This document shows, piece by piece, positions 30,167-41,359 of a DNA stretch of 64,000 nt. The stretch's first letter is position 1, and every line of letters starts with the position of its first letter. The stretch spans positions 58,098,066 to 58,162,065 of the forward strand of contig NC_134400.1 in the NCBI RefSeq assembly GCF_050003625.1, given 5' to 3'. Under the pieces are notes generated by a model. It worked only from the letters and a program-made list of their open reading frames with translations. It did no database searches and was not told the DNA's origin. Source of the DNA: Haematobia irritans. Its lineage: Eukaryota; Arthropoda; Insecta; Diptera; Muscidae. Both the position numbers and the translations under genes were made by a program.

Positions 30167-31447
30167 TCGATAGTGGATTTTATGCAAAATGGAATTCTGG
30201 TCTTTACACTCAAGGACACAAACAAAGATATGACTATGCTAGCAATTTATTTAAATTAACGGCTTTCCTGGTTATGTCAAGGTCTACATATTAGATAATT
30301 GCATTGCTTGTCAAAGTTAAAGGTCAAGGCCTTCTCCAGTCCTATCTTTCGAAAAGCTAACATATAGCCTTCAGAAAATGACCTCTTGTAAGGCCCTCAG
30401 AACAAATTATTGTTTGTCTTCAATCACGAAATTGTTTAATTAGAGCAATTAGTTAATTTTAACTCAATTAATTTAGATAACTTGAGTGATTGATTTTAGT
30501 TTTTATAAAAATAATTGAATCAATAAATGAATAAATTAATTTGTTAATATTTATTACACGAATTCCAAGAATTTGATTAACATATGTTAAAAATTTTAAC
30601 ATTAAAAATTTAAAATGTATCATTTTACAATTTTAATTTGCTTTTAGAAAAAATTGAGGTGTACCCGTGAAACGAAATTTTCGTGACACTCGTAATTCAC
30701 CCATGAAATGTGCGTGAATAGGTCTAACCAAATAACACGTGAGCGTGAGTGACAATCAAATTCTTTCCGTGAAATTGCGTGAGTAAAATTTCATCGAAAT
30801 CATGCTCACGAAAAAATTCACGATCACTATAAAGTTGACGAACCACGCTCACTATAAAAATCGCACTCACGATAAACTTCACGATCACGAAAAATTCACG
30901 TTCACAACAAAATTCATATTCGCAATAAAGTTCGCGATCACCAAAAAAATCACACCCACAAACAAATTCACATTCATGATTTCAATACCGATTTAAAATT
31001 TCAAGACCGTCCGTTGTTTGATAGTTTGCTGTTGAACCATATTTTAATTTTACTAATGGTTCCGTCGTGAGTTATGAAAATGTTCCTTACTCATGGGTAA
31101 TTCCAGGGAGTCATGAGATTTGTCGCGAGTCGCGAGAATTTTCGCGAATCACGCGAATTGTCGTGTTACAAACATTTTCGTGAATTACGAATATTGTTAG
31201 GAGCGTAAGATTTTAAATCCCCCCTAAATTATGAATATTGGCGTGATTCACGAAGGTTGTCGTGAATCGTGCGTGAAACTTTGAACGTTGTTCGTACCGG
31301 AGCGTTCGTGAAATGACTTTCCATTTCATGAATGTGACATGTGGGTAATAACCCACATGTCGTGCGTTAATATCTGTGAGTACAAACTTTCTTTATGAAT
31401 GCGCGTGAGCGTGAGTAAAATTTCACTCCAAACTAAAACTAAACTGG
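30167..31447. repeat. 3' flank with a CACGA/TCGTG-dense repeat block
   Basis: 30655-31430 is filled with TTCACGA, GTGAGCGTGAGT and their complements. The left half favours the CACGA orientation (30800-30985) and the right half TCGTGA/CGCGAA (31120-31400), so the block can fold on itself. It has no coding potential (the 64-aa frame at 30802 is a by-product of the repetition). Probably a decayed foldback-type repeat; origin unknown. Confidence 0.5.
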
Positions 31448-31455
31448 AACCCAAC

Positions 31456-33183
31456 CACGGTTACCACTCGAGCCACAAATAATCTACCAAAATTTTGAGA
31501 AAATTTTACCAAAAAACTACCAAACAAAAAAAGCTTATATTGCAAAATTTTATTTTTACAGAAAGTTTTGTCAACATTTTATTTCTATAGAAAATTTTGT
31601 CAAAATTTTATTTCCATAGAAAATTTTGTCCAAATTTTATTTCCATAGAAAATATTGTCTACATTTTATTTACATAAAACTTTTTTTCAAAATGTTATTT
31701 CTGTAGAAAATTTTGTCAAAATTATATATATGAATAGAAAATTTTATTTCCATAGAAAATTTTGTCTATATCGGTCAAATGGGCCATATCGGTCCACTTT
31801 TACGTATAGCCCCCATATAAACGGACCCCCAAATTTGGCTTGCAGACCCTCTAAGAGAAGCAAATTTCATCCGATCCGGCTGAAATTTGGTATATGGTCT
31901 CTAACAACTATGCAAAAATTGGTCCACATCGGTCAATAATTATATATAGTCCCCATATAGACCGATCCCCCGATTTGGTTTGCGGAGCCTCTAAGCGAAG
32001 CAAATTTCATCCGATCCGGCTGAAATTTGGTACATGGTGTTGGTATATGGTATCTAACAAACATGCAACAATTGGTCCACATCGGCCCATAATTATATAT
32101 AGCCCCCATATAAACCGATCCCCAGATTTGACCCCCGGTGCCTTTCGGAGAAGCAAAATTACCGATCTGGTTGAAATTTGGTACGTGTTGGTAGTATATG
32201 ATATTTAACAACCTGCCAAAAGTGGTCCATATCAGTCCATAATCATATATAGCCCCTATATAAACCGATCCCGAGATTTGGTTTTGGAGCCACTTGCAGG
32301 AGCAAATTTCATTCGAGTCAGTTGAAATTTGGTACATTGTACTAATATATGGCCGTTAGCAACTAGGTCCATATCGGTCTATAGTTATATACAGCCCTCA
32401 GATAAATCGATCCCCAATCACACAAAAATTGGTCCATATCAAGTTCATAATTGCATATAGCCCACATATAAGCGACCCCATGTTTTAATTCAGGCCCTCA
32501 ACGTACAGTGCAAAGGTCCATATCGAGCCGTAATTATTTGTAGACTTACCTATACATACCTTTTTTGTCTAATATATACCACATATGGACTAACTAACAA
32601 TTTATAAAACGATGTTAAGAAGTTTTAAGATACCACAAGATCGATTATGGATGACAGTCTTTCGTAGAAGTTTCTACGCAATCCATGGTGGAGGGTACAT
32701 AAGATTCGGCCTGATCGAACTTACGGCCGTTTATACTTGTTTTTTTTTTTTTTTTTCAAAATGTTATTTCTGTAGTAAATTTTATCAAAATTTTATATCT
32801 ATAGAAAATTTGTCAAAATTTTATTTATATAAAAAATTAAAAAAAAAATTGTCAAAATTTCATTTCTATAGAATATTTTGTCGAAATTTCATATCTATAG
32901 AAATTTTGTCAAAATTTTATTTGGAAAAAATATCTATATAGAAATTTTTGTCAAAATTTTATTTCTATTGAAAATTTTATCAAAGTTTTATTTCTATAGA
33001 AAATTTTGTCAAAATTTAATTCTATATAAAAATTTTGCCAAAATTGTATTTCTATAGAAAATTTGTGAAGTATCCCTTGGTTGGAGAGGAATATTTTGCA
33101 ATATCTACCAAAACAGTACGAATTCTATCAGTCTACCAAAAAGTAAAAAATATACCAGAATTCTAACGACTGTGGCAACCGTG
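31456..33183. mobile_element. hAT-like MITE with ~29-bp internal satellite, interrupted by a helentron-like copy
   Basis: The ends are CACGGTTACCACTCGAGCC and the complement of CACGGTTGCCACAGTCG, flanked by an exact 8-bp duplication AACCCAAC (31448-31455 and 33184-33191). 8-bp duplications with short terminal repeats are diagnostic of hAT-type transposition. The interior is a run of ~29-bp units (AAAATTTTATTTCTATAG...), 31545-31765 and 32755-33065. A subfamily A helentron-like copy (about 31766-32745) sits in the middle. Non-coding. Confidence 0.8.
31766..32745 (-). mobile_element. Helentron-like element, subfamily A, truncated copy inside the hAT-like MITE
   Basis: Lacks the hairpin/GTCC end and starts in the unit region (GGGCCATATCGGTCC, 31787). 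Tandem units follow at ~153-bp spacing with deletions, ending in GATTCGGCCTGATCGAAC and TATACTTGTTTT (32704-32745). The hairpin complementarity is weakened by substitutions. Confidence 0.6.
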
Positions 33184-33191
33184 AACCCAAC

Positions 33192-34142
33192 ACGCGGTCA
33201 TAAGCTCTAGCACATGCTGACGAAATATATCATTTAAATTGATCTAAGAAACCATTTCATGAATTCAATGCAACTTTGTTGTAATGATATTTCTTCTAAT
33301 GGTTATTTTCCGTTAGGCCAATGAAAAATTTCGTTGTCTATGTTTTATTGGGTTTTTCTTTATGTACTCTAAGATGCAAAACACAGAAAGAAATATCTCC
33401 AAACTAGTATACAACAACAATAAAAAAAAAACTAATTATTACAATTAATTTTGTAATAAAAACAATAAATCAATCACTCATATATAATTAACCATCTGAC
33501 GATGGTGATTGAAGGCCAATCACTACACCTGATCTTAAATCTTTCAGTAACGCCTTAGGTATTGAAAATTCTAAGAAAAAATCAATGAATTTTTAATTTC
33601 AAAGAAATTTATCCTATAATATTGGATGAGTCAGTATAGCTAATACGTAAGTATTACCAATTTATATGACTATAGTTTTGTCCCCTAAACCACGTATTTA
33701 GGGTGATCAACACCTATTTCGACTTTCGTGACAATCGTGACCGTTTTCTGTGGACCGGTAGAACCAGTGTTTTCAAGGCCTCAAAAGCTTTTGGTTTTTA
33801 TATTTTCATTGAATTAAGCAAATAAAACTGGGTATTTTAATAAACTGCTATGAAACCACAAATAGGTGCAATGTACGTTTGCATTAAAAAAATTACGTTC
33901 AATCGAATTATTTTTTTCGTTGATTTACAATAAAATTAATTAATTACAATAAAATTAAATTTAATTTTAAAAGTTACGCGTTTTTTTAATGAAAATCGGT
34001 TGATTTGGTTATGCCGGTTATTTGTTTCAAAAGAAGACCGTTCACCAGTTTTGGAAAAAAGTCCGGGGTTTTAAAACCGAGAAACCCCGACTTTCATAAA
34101 ACCCGGTTTTTTTTAATCACTCTACATGTAGTGGTTAGATTA
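33192..34142. other. AT-rich intergenic DNA, no gene recognised
   Basis: No reading frame or repeat family is identified. Some short repeats of CCGGTTTT/AAAACCG occur near 34030-34110. Confidence 0.4.
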
Positions 34143-34144
34143 TA

Positions 34145-35079
34145 AAGGGTGATTTGTTAAGAGCTTGATAACTTTTTTTTTTAAAAAAAACGCCTAAAAT
34201 TTGCAAAATCTCATCGGTTCTTTATTTGAAACGTTAGATTGGTCCATGACATTTACTTTTTGAAGATAATTTCATTTAAATGTTGACCGCGGCTGCGTCT
34301 TAGGTGGTCCATTCGGAAAGTCCAATTTTGGGCAACTTTTTCGAGCATTTCGGCCGGAATAGCCCGAATTTCTTCGGAAATGTTGTCTTCCAAAGCTGGA
34401 ATAGTTGCTGGCTTATTTCTGTAGACTTTAGACTTGACGTAGCCCCACAAAAAATAGTCTAAAGGCGTCAAATCGCATGATCTTGGTGGCCAACTTACCG
34501 GTCCATTTCTTGAGATGAATTGTTCTCCGAAGTTTTCCCTCAAAATGGCCATAGAATCGCGAGCTGTGTGGCATGTAGCGCCATCTTGTTGAAACCACAT
34601 GTCAACCAAGTTCAGTTCTTCCATTTTTGGCAACAAAAAGTTTGTTAGCATCGAACGATAGCGATCGCCATTCACCGTAACGTTGCGTCCAACAGCATCT
34701 TTGAAAAAATACGGTCCAATGATTCCACCAGCGTACAAACCACACCAAACAGTGCATTTTTCGGGATGCATGGGCAGTTCTTGAACGGCTTCTGGTTGCT
34801 CTTCACTCCAAATGCGGCAATTTTGCTTATTTACGTAGCCATTCAACCAGAAATGAGCCTCATCGCTGAACAAAATTTGTCGATAAAAAAGCGGATTTTC
34901 TGCCAACTTTTCTAGGGCCCATTCACTGAAAATTCGACGTTGTGGCTCGTTAGTAAGTCTATTCATGATGAAATGTCAAAGCATACTGAGCATCTTTCTC
35001 TTTGACACCATGTCTGAAATCCCACGTGATCTGTCAAATACTAATGCATGAAAATCCTAACCTCAAAAGAATCACCCTT
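34145..35079 (-). mobile_element. Internally deleted mariner-like element, copy 1
   Basis: 935 bp with AAGGGTGATT inverted tips and TA on both sides (34143-34144, 35080-35081). It encodes only the catalytic part of a transposase. About 99.5% identical to the copy at 49520-50453 (a handful of substitutions and one homopolymer length change), so both derive from a recently active deletion derivative. Confidence 0.9.
34253..34966 (-). CDS. Mariner-type DDD transposase, C-terminal catalytic domain
   Basis: 237 residues, ATG start at 34966. The three catalytic acidic positions are FSDEAHF, WFQQDGATCH and CDLTPLDYFLWG. I count 41 residues between the second Asp and the Asp of LTPLD, the spacing reported for DD41D (rosa-type) mariners. 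The family is usually about 340-350 residues. The N-terminal paired-like helix-turn-helix that binds the terminal repeats is missing, because only ~110 bp remain between the ATG and the tip. The product could at most be a catalytic fragment. The frame is otherwise uninterrupted, which suggests recent spread. Confidence 0.85.
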   Translation of the reverse strand: MNRLTNEPQRRIFSEWALEKLAENPLFYRQILFSDEAHFWLNGYVNKQNCRIWSEEQPEAVQELPMHPEKCTVWCGLYAGGIIGPYFFKDAVGRNVTVNGDRYRSMLTNFLLPKMEELNLVDMWFQQDGATCHTARDSMAILRENFGEQFISRNGPVSWPPRSCDLTPLDYFLWGYVKSKVYRNKPATIPALEDNISEEIRAIPAEMLEKVAQNWTFRMDHLRRSRGQHLNEIIFKK

Positions 35080-35257
35080 TATTAACTTTAATCTGCAATA
35101 TATGTATATACCGATCCACTCAGAATCACCTCGTGAGTCGACCTAGACCTAGGTGTTGGTAGGAGAGAAGACGCATTTCACTGATATAAAATTTTGTCCA
35201 AAAGTCGATAAAATTTTCAATGAAGTCGTGTTGTCCTTATAGTTAAGTGAGTCGACT

Positions 35258-35360
35258 TAAAACAGTCCATTATGATACCATAGATGTTCACCATCTGTGC
35301 AATCACTACGTACAGAATAGTCTAAATTAGCCTAAAATATCGGACTGCCACTACACCTTC
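35258..35360 (+). mobile_element. Diverged LOA-like 3' UTR fragment
   Basis: TGATACCATAG..., GAATAGTCTAAATTAGCCT and GGACTGCCACTACACC parallel the 3' end of the element ending at 13820, with many changes and a short internal insertion. An old relic. Confidence 0.55.
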
Positions 35361-36392
35361 ATCTTGAGCTGGTTTTTCTATAAATGTTTAATTTTTAATG
35401 GGATAATTTTAATCCCTTGATTGAATTAAATTCAAGTATTCACTCCACCCCATAACATTTGACAATGCTACGATGATAACGATGATGTGATTTCTTCACT
35501 TTGAGGTGTATACTGTACACTGTATAGTACCCAAATATAGCCATCATGTAGCTATCGATTGAGGTTTGGCAATACTACGTATCAGCTATGCTGTAATCTT
35601 TCATATTAAGTCAACGCTTTTTGGTAAGCCTTGGAGAACAGAAATAAAAGATTGCATAAAAATCCGCTATTCAGTAATAAGATAAAATATCTTAATAGAA
35701 ATAGTTACTAATCAAACTTCTAGATTTGATCTCCTTCGACAGACATAAGATGGCATGGCGATAGGAAATTGAACCTGGTTCTACAATTCGATATATAAAT
35801 ACTAATTCGATTCTCAACTGGAAGTTAATGTGTTGTTTTTCAAATGCTATTAAATATTGTATAAGCATATTAGTTAAGAAATTGTTATGTAATGTTTTAT
35901 TAGATACAATTAAAATATTATTTTTAGTTTATATCATATAAGAAAAGTTCCGTCATTTCATGGTTGTAAAGAATTGTATTTCCATTAGCAAAATTTACTA
36001 TAATTACTATCTTTTGTATAATGGCAATTTCTGCAGACGACTTATTCCACATTCAAAGCAGATTAAACCCTTGGAGTAGATCCTTAAATTGCCGTCTTTA
36101 AATCTTACTTATTTCCTTTCTCAAACCACAGCAACAATAGAATTTTGTAAATTGTATGATTCGAATTTTACCATTTGTTAAAAACGAACGCATATAAATT
36201 TGACAATTGTCGAATCTCCGGATTATAGCATTTTGAATGAATAAAAGTTGTTTATTACTTCATGAAGAGGAGAAATACAGTTGATGCCAAAACTTGATGA
36301 CCAATTTCTGTACTCCGCTATGGTTGGACCCAAAACAGATGAACAAAGTGAACGCCACATAACCAATTTTGAGTGAAGATCTAATCAACTGA
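35361..36392. other. AT-rich intergenic DNA, no gene recognised
   Basis: No repeats or reading frames that I can classify. Possibly single-copy host DNA. Confidence 0.4.
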
Positions 36393-36510
36393 AGGTTAGG
36401 TTATTTCAGGCTCACTTAGAATATTCAGTCCATTGTGATACAACAGTGGTGAACTTCTCTCTTATCACTGAGTGCTGCCCGATTCTATGTTAAGCTCAAT
36501 GACAATGACA
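36393..36510 (-). mobile_element. LOA-like 3' UTR fragment
   Basis: GGTTAGGTTATTTCAGGCTC, then ATTCAGTCCATTGTGATAC and CACTGAGTGCTGCCCGATTC: the reverse complement of an LOA-like 3' UTR, extending into the part just upstream of it. Confidence 0.7.
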
Positions 36511-36639
36511 ATAGAGTAAAAATGAATCTATTTATAAATATGAATTCTTACTTATATTTTGAAGCTCCATGATTTTGGCTTTTGGACAAAGAATGTGGCA
36601 GATGGTAACAAAAAGTATAACGATTTAGAAACCCCTATA

Positions 36640-37490
36640 TTGTTCCACCATAGGATGGGGTATACCCCCATATTAACTTTGTTATTGTGTTTGTAACACA
36701 TCGAACTATTGGTCTCAGACCCCATAAATTATATATATTCTGAGTCGTTGTGAAATTCGAGTCGATCTAGCGATGTCCGTCCGCCTGCCTGTTGAAATCA
36801 TACTAACTTCCGAAAGAACCAAGCTATCGACCTAAAACTGATGTAGGTCAGATGTTATTGCAAATGGGCCATAGCGGACCACTTTTACTGTAGCCCCCAT
36901 ATAAACCGAACTGGCTTGCAATGCCTCTTAGAGGAGCAAATTTCATCCGATCCGGTTGAAATTTGCTATGGGGTGTTACTCTATGGCTTCTAACAACCAT
37001 GCAAAAATTGGTCCATAACGGTCCATAATTATATATAGCCCCTATATAAACCGATCCCCAAGTTTTGCTGACGGATCCTCTTGGAGTGGCAAATTTCATC
37101 CGAACTGGTTAAAATTTTGTAGATAGTGTTAGTTTATGGCCTATAATAACTCTGCAAAAATTGGTCCCCATATAAACCATCAACAGATTTTAACTCCGAA
37201 GATACTTGAAGATGCAAATTTCATCCGATCCGATTGATGTCAATATATCTGAACACCATGCAAAAATTGATACGTATAGATCAGTATAGCCTAGATATAA
37301 ACCGATCCCCAGATTTGATCTCCGGAGGTACTTTGAGATGCAAATTTCTTCCGATGCAATTAGCATGCGAAAATTGGTTCATATCGGTTCGTAATTATTT
37401 ATAGACTACTCTATATATAGGTATTTAATCTGCCTTTTTGTCTAAGATAGACCCCACGTGGACTAACTGCCAATTTAACCGACGATGTTC
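36640..37490 (-). mobile_element. Helentron-like element, subfamily A, old truncated copy
   Basis: Hairpin CCACCATAGGATGGGGTATA (36646), core TGTCCGTCCGCCTGCCTG (36774), and units at 36890-37440 with many point changes and deletions. Ends in the region corresponding to GGACTAACT...GATGTT without the terminal hairpin. Confidence 0.6.
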
Positions 37491-37779
37491 CTTTGGAAAA
37501 GACTCTATTTGGCCGTGTAAAGTGAAAATTAAAATTTTTGACAGTTTAAATGTCGCAAAAACGAATAGAAAATCAATAAATCATTCACATTACACTTCCA
37601 TTTAAATACATTTTAACTAGATTTCAACTATCATTTGCCTTATAAATAAGGGATTTCAAATACACTTTTTTCGAGCATAATGTGTATTAGGTATAAAAAG
37701 TAAAATACAATAAAATTGAAATTGAAAATACTACACCCCCGTGAATTTGAAAAAAATCATTAAAATTGAGCCAACGAAA

Positions 37780-37938
37780 ATTGTTCATTGATATAACGAA
37801 ACATTTTCATTAATATAATGAAAATATTCGTTAATAGTACGAAAAGTTACGTTGAATAATAGTAAATTCGTTATAATAACGAAAATTTTCGTTGTATTAA
37901 CAAATTTGCTTCATAGGCTTTTAATGACACATTTCGTT
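37780..37938. repeat. Cluster of short perfect palindromes (foldback-type repeat)
   Basis: Palindromes include ATTTTCATTA-ATA-TAATGAAAAT (37803-37825), TTCGTTATAATAACGAA (37867-37883) and CGAAAATTTTCG (37880-37891). The same TATAACGAAAC motif resumes after the piggyBac-like insertion at 38428, so the repeat was split by it. Confidence 0.65.
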
Positions 37939-37942
37939 AACC

Positions 37943-38424
37943 CTTTCACTACCGAAATAAACCTAATGATAAAAACTTTTATTTTTCTTCTGTTTTTACT
38001 TGTACTAACAGCATGTAGAATAAAAGTTGTCATTTTGGAAACCTACCTCAATTACTTCAAGAGCTTTATGAGCTTGTTCTGAAAATTTGATTCTTGAATT
38101 GTGACCAAATGGCCTTACGAAAATAAGTGCTATTTGGCCTTAATATCTTTCAAAGAGTGAGAAAAAAAGAACCCGTAAAAGTATCAGCTATTTTTGTATA
38201 AATGTCCATTTACTAGAAACATACAGTAAAATTGTCTCAAATTTTCGTATTTTTCGTTTATTGTTAAAGAAGTTTATAAAAATGTATTTTAGACCTCATC
38301 AATATGGACAATATTTATAGCTTATTTAGATTAAAGCCTCTACTTTAATATAACATCGAGAAATAAATCGAAACTAAGTGGGAAAACAGAATGCCCTTCT
38401 AAGTGGACATCGGTAGTGAAAGGG
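37943..38424. mobile_element. piggyBac-like MITE
   Basis: 482 bp with perfect 15-bp inverted ends CCCTTTCACTACCGA and TTAA on both sides (37939-37942 and 38425-38428). TTAA duplication and CCCTTT-type tips are characteristic of piggyBac elements. No transposase is encoded; the 76-aa frame overlapping its left end is chance. It inserted into a palindromic AACGAAA repeat. Confidence 0.88.
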
Positions 38425-38428
38425 TTAA

Positions 38429-39594
38429 TATAACGAAACTTTTTCTTTTAGAGAAGGTACAACTAACGCAGTGTAAAGTATCCAAAAACGGAGTTCTTCC
38501 CTCCTATGACAAGCCCATGTAAAATTCATTCGAGATAATTTGCATTACTTCCGGATCTGGATCCAATCCACCATCGTGAGTGAAAGCGATGGTAAAAATC
38601 CATGAAGTGATTCCGTATTCACAATGTTTGGAAGAAAATTGCGACAATTGAAAAGTGAACTGCTGAACTGAGCTTCCTTCATTCAAAATGCTATAAGTCA
38701 TAAATTAATTATCCCACAGTGGTATCATGATCAAAAATAAAATTATACTATTTTAGGAATTTGGGTTTCTTGACCAATTCCCAATTCTTACCAGCTTAGG
38801 TAAGATCCGCCGTCTCCAGGGTCTCTTTAAGAATCCATAATGTAATCTTCATCGAGAGAAATATTAATCAATATGGTTTTATAGATAGAAACTATTGACA
38901 ATATACTTGTCTACAAATGAGATAGTCCAACATAATTTTATATGAGTGGAATTCGAATAGATGAATAATGTTGTCCCACAATTGCTCAATAAAAAATTGC
39001 CACATAAAATTATAGTACAATATGTATCTCATACATGTTTAAGTTCATTATATTTATATTTTAGTAATAAGCATTTGTACATACATACCTACATATATCT
39101 AGAGAATATAAAATTCAAATAAAAATAGATGTGTTAAACAATATATACATTTAATTAATGACCAATACACCCAAACAATTGCGTAATATTATTTTAATCA
39201 AATCTTGACAAAACTAAAGTAAGTGCATTTTTTCTTCTAGAATTCTCCATATTGGCAAAGCTAGCTACATTATCCGATGTTCATGGGAATCTATTTAAAT
39301 ATACAATTTATATCCTACAAATGATCAAACTTGAATAATAAATCATCCAAATATCCAATTACGCATCCAAAAGAAAAACAAAGTACGTTAGACTATATGA
39401 AACTAGCCGAGTACGTAGCGAAGCGGGCCGGTCTTACAAAATTTTTACAATTGAGAAACTATTTGTTTGCTTCGAAATACATCCATATCATTTATGTTAC
39501 TGAATATTAAGAAAGAAAAGATAATGATATAATCCTTCTGAAAGAATCCTGTTAGCTCTGGTCGTGAACCAAGGGCTAATAATATTTAATGCTC
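38429..39594. other. AT-rich intergenic DNA, no gene recognised
   Basis: Only short open frames. No classifiable repeat apart from the resumed palindromic repeat at 38429-38460. Confidence 0.4.
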
Positions 39595-39826
39595 TTTACA
39601 GACTATCAGTTATTCCGGACGGAATGTCGGTGTTTGTAAAGAATCTTACAGGGTGTCGAATCGATACGTCTTGTCGGCGATGACTAAATAATCGGTAAAT
39701 GTGTTATCGATCACATAAACATGCAGCATTATCGATTATGCCTTCGGACTTAACTTATAATGTGTCCAATATATGGGATATGTTCGACACGAGCACTGTC
39801 GTCCGGAACAACTGATAGTCTGTAAG
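39595..39826. repeat. 232-bp inverted repeat with 27-nt arms
   Basis: The arm at 39595-39621 (TTTACAGACTATCAG...) is complementary to 39800-39826 at 25 of 27 positions, including CAGACTATCAG and TTCCGGACG. It lies just beyond the 3' side of the BEL-like element and could be an inverted LTR scrap or a separate small foldback element. Confidence 0.65.
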
Positions 39827-40171
39827 GCGCATAAAGGGGTTTTCCAAAAGGATAAAGGAAAACAACAAAAAGAATTCCATTTGAATTCATACAATTATTT
39901 GCGACTTTATTGGTCGAGGTGAAGTTGGTAACTAAACTTACAGTACAAAAGAACCGCTTCATGCGGAGAGAAAAATAAAAACTTAACGAAAATAAATGAG
40001 ATCAAAAAGAGCTAATGTACTAAAATTATTACTTCAAAAGTTAATAGGTCGTTTTAACTATACAATTAAATAGTAAATGAGAAAATATTTCAATGTAATA
40101 TTAAAAGAAATTAAATAAACAAAAGAGTATAAAAATTCAATGAAAATACTTAATCTGGTTGAACGGTGCGT

Positions 40172-40744
40172 TCAACATACTCCCGGGCCAGAAATAAGGT
40201 GAGGTGCACATCTTGAGAATGAGCCAAAACAGAGCATCCCGAAAGCAGAATTTTGAGTGTCCAGGCTGGGGTTGACGCGCAACTCTGTGCGGTCTCCGTA
40301 TAGTGCGTAATGACATATATCGTTTCCGATAACTCCTTTAATAAGAACATTGCTATTCTTTACGGGTGGTGGGATGTACACATTCAAGTCGTCAACGATG
40401 ATTAGCCATTCCTTTAAAACTTTACCAGAGCGGGTAAAAATTTCAAATTGTCCGTATGGAATGTTCGCCTTGAATTTGGTCCGATAATTTAATTGCTCTA
40501 CAGCGGAATATTTGATGTGAGGCTTAGGAACAGAAAGGGAACGATGGATCATGGTATGATGTGCACCAGAGCACACATTACAGCGACTTGTAGAAGTGCA
40601 GTCTATGCGTCGGTGACGATCTGAGAGGCAATTGAGACAATAGTTGAATCGCTCTAGGACTGATCGCCGTTCATCTTTGTCCATCCATCGAAAATGAGTG
40701 TAATATTTAATTGGGTGGTTGAAGCCGCAAACGAAACATCTACC
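40172..40744 (-). CDS. Zinc-knuckle protein ORF downstream of BEL-like pol
   Basis: About 190 residues from the ATG at 40744-40746 region (MGRCFVCGFNHPIKYY). The frame is open 23 codons further upstream through a hydrophobic stretch. It contains a CX2C...H..H motif at the start, then CLNCLSDRHRRIDC and CNVCSGAHHTMIH, i.e. two CCHC-type knuckles, followed by ~110 residues of unknown function (EIFTRSGKVLKEWLIIVDDL, VLIKGVIGNDICHYALYGDR). Zinc knuckles normally sit at the end of gag; here they are in an ORF 3' of integrase. It may be an accessory ORF of this BEL lineage or an exapted or captured domain. It is the longest unbroken frame of this element, which could indicate constraint or chance. 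Exact function unknown. Confidence 0.6.
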   Translation of the reverse strand, partial: GRCFVCGFNHPIKYYTHFRWMDKDERRSVLERFNYCLNCLSDRHRRIDCTSTSRCNVCSGAHHTMIHRSLSVPKPHIKYSAVEQLNYRTKFKANIPYGQFEIFTRSGKVLKEWLIIVDDLNVYIPPPVKNSNVLIKGVIGNDICHYALYGDRTELRVNPSLDTQNSAFGMLCFGSFSRCAPHLISGPGVC

Positions 40745-40941
40745 CATGGTGGATATGAGGGAAAAAGAAAAGAAAGAGAGAGAAAAAGAGAGATAGGAGC
40801 AATGGGAGATTAACATTCTAAAAAACGACCATTTGTCGATGTATCATTTAGCTTTTTATGCAAAGAGTATGATGATGATGTTGTAGGTAATAAGCAAAGT
40901 TTCGCGATCGTTCTCACGATTGTGCCATTTTGGGTTTTAAT

Positions 40942-41172
40942 TTATGCAACGCGTACATTGTTATTATTTCCGCGAATAACTTTAACGATACGACCGAGTC
41001 TCCACTCCGTGGGAGGCAAGTGGTCATCCTTGATTATGACGAAGTCATCAACTTTGATATTATTTCTTGTGGTTTTCCACTTGAAACGGCGTTGTAGCTC
41101 AGTAATATATTCCGACTTCCAACGTTGACCAAATGCATATTGAAGAGCTTGCAACCGTTTCCATCTGGACAA
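40942..41172 (-). pseudogene. BEL-like pol C-terminus (DUF5641-like)
   Basis: WKRLQALQYAFGQRWKSEYI, ELQRRFKWKTT, DDFVIIKDDHLPPTEWRLGR and VIRGNNNNVRVA are the typical tail that follows BEL/Pao integrases. It is separated by frame breaks from the integrase upstream. Confidence 0.8.
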
Positions 41173-41359
41173 ATGTGAAATTTCAGTTTCGTGTGGCTCA
41201 ATTAAAGACTCAGGTAAGAGTAGCTCCTCTGAGCAGATGACCTGGAGTAAGTGGTAATAATTCGTCTGGATTTTCCGAGATAGGTGAAATCGGTCTGGAA
41301 TTCAGCACAGCTTCAATTCTAATCAGCAAGTCGTAAACTCTTCAAATGTGAACGATAGA

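Noticed and set aside
30802..30996. 64-aa Lys/Thr/Phe-rich frame
   Set aside because: Generated by the CACGA repeat block; no evidence for coding.
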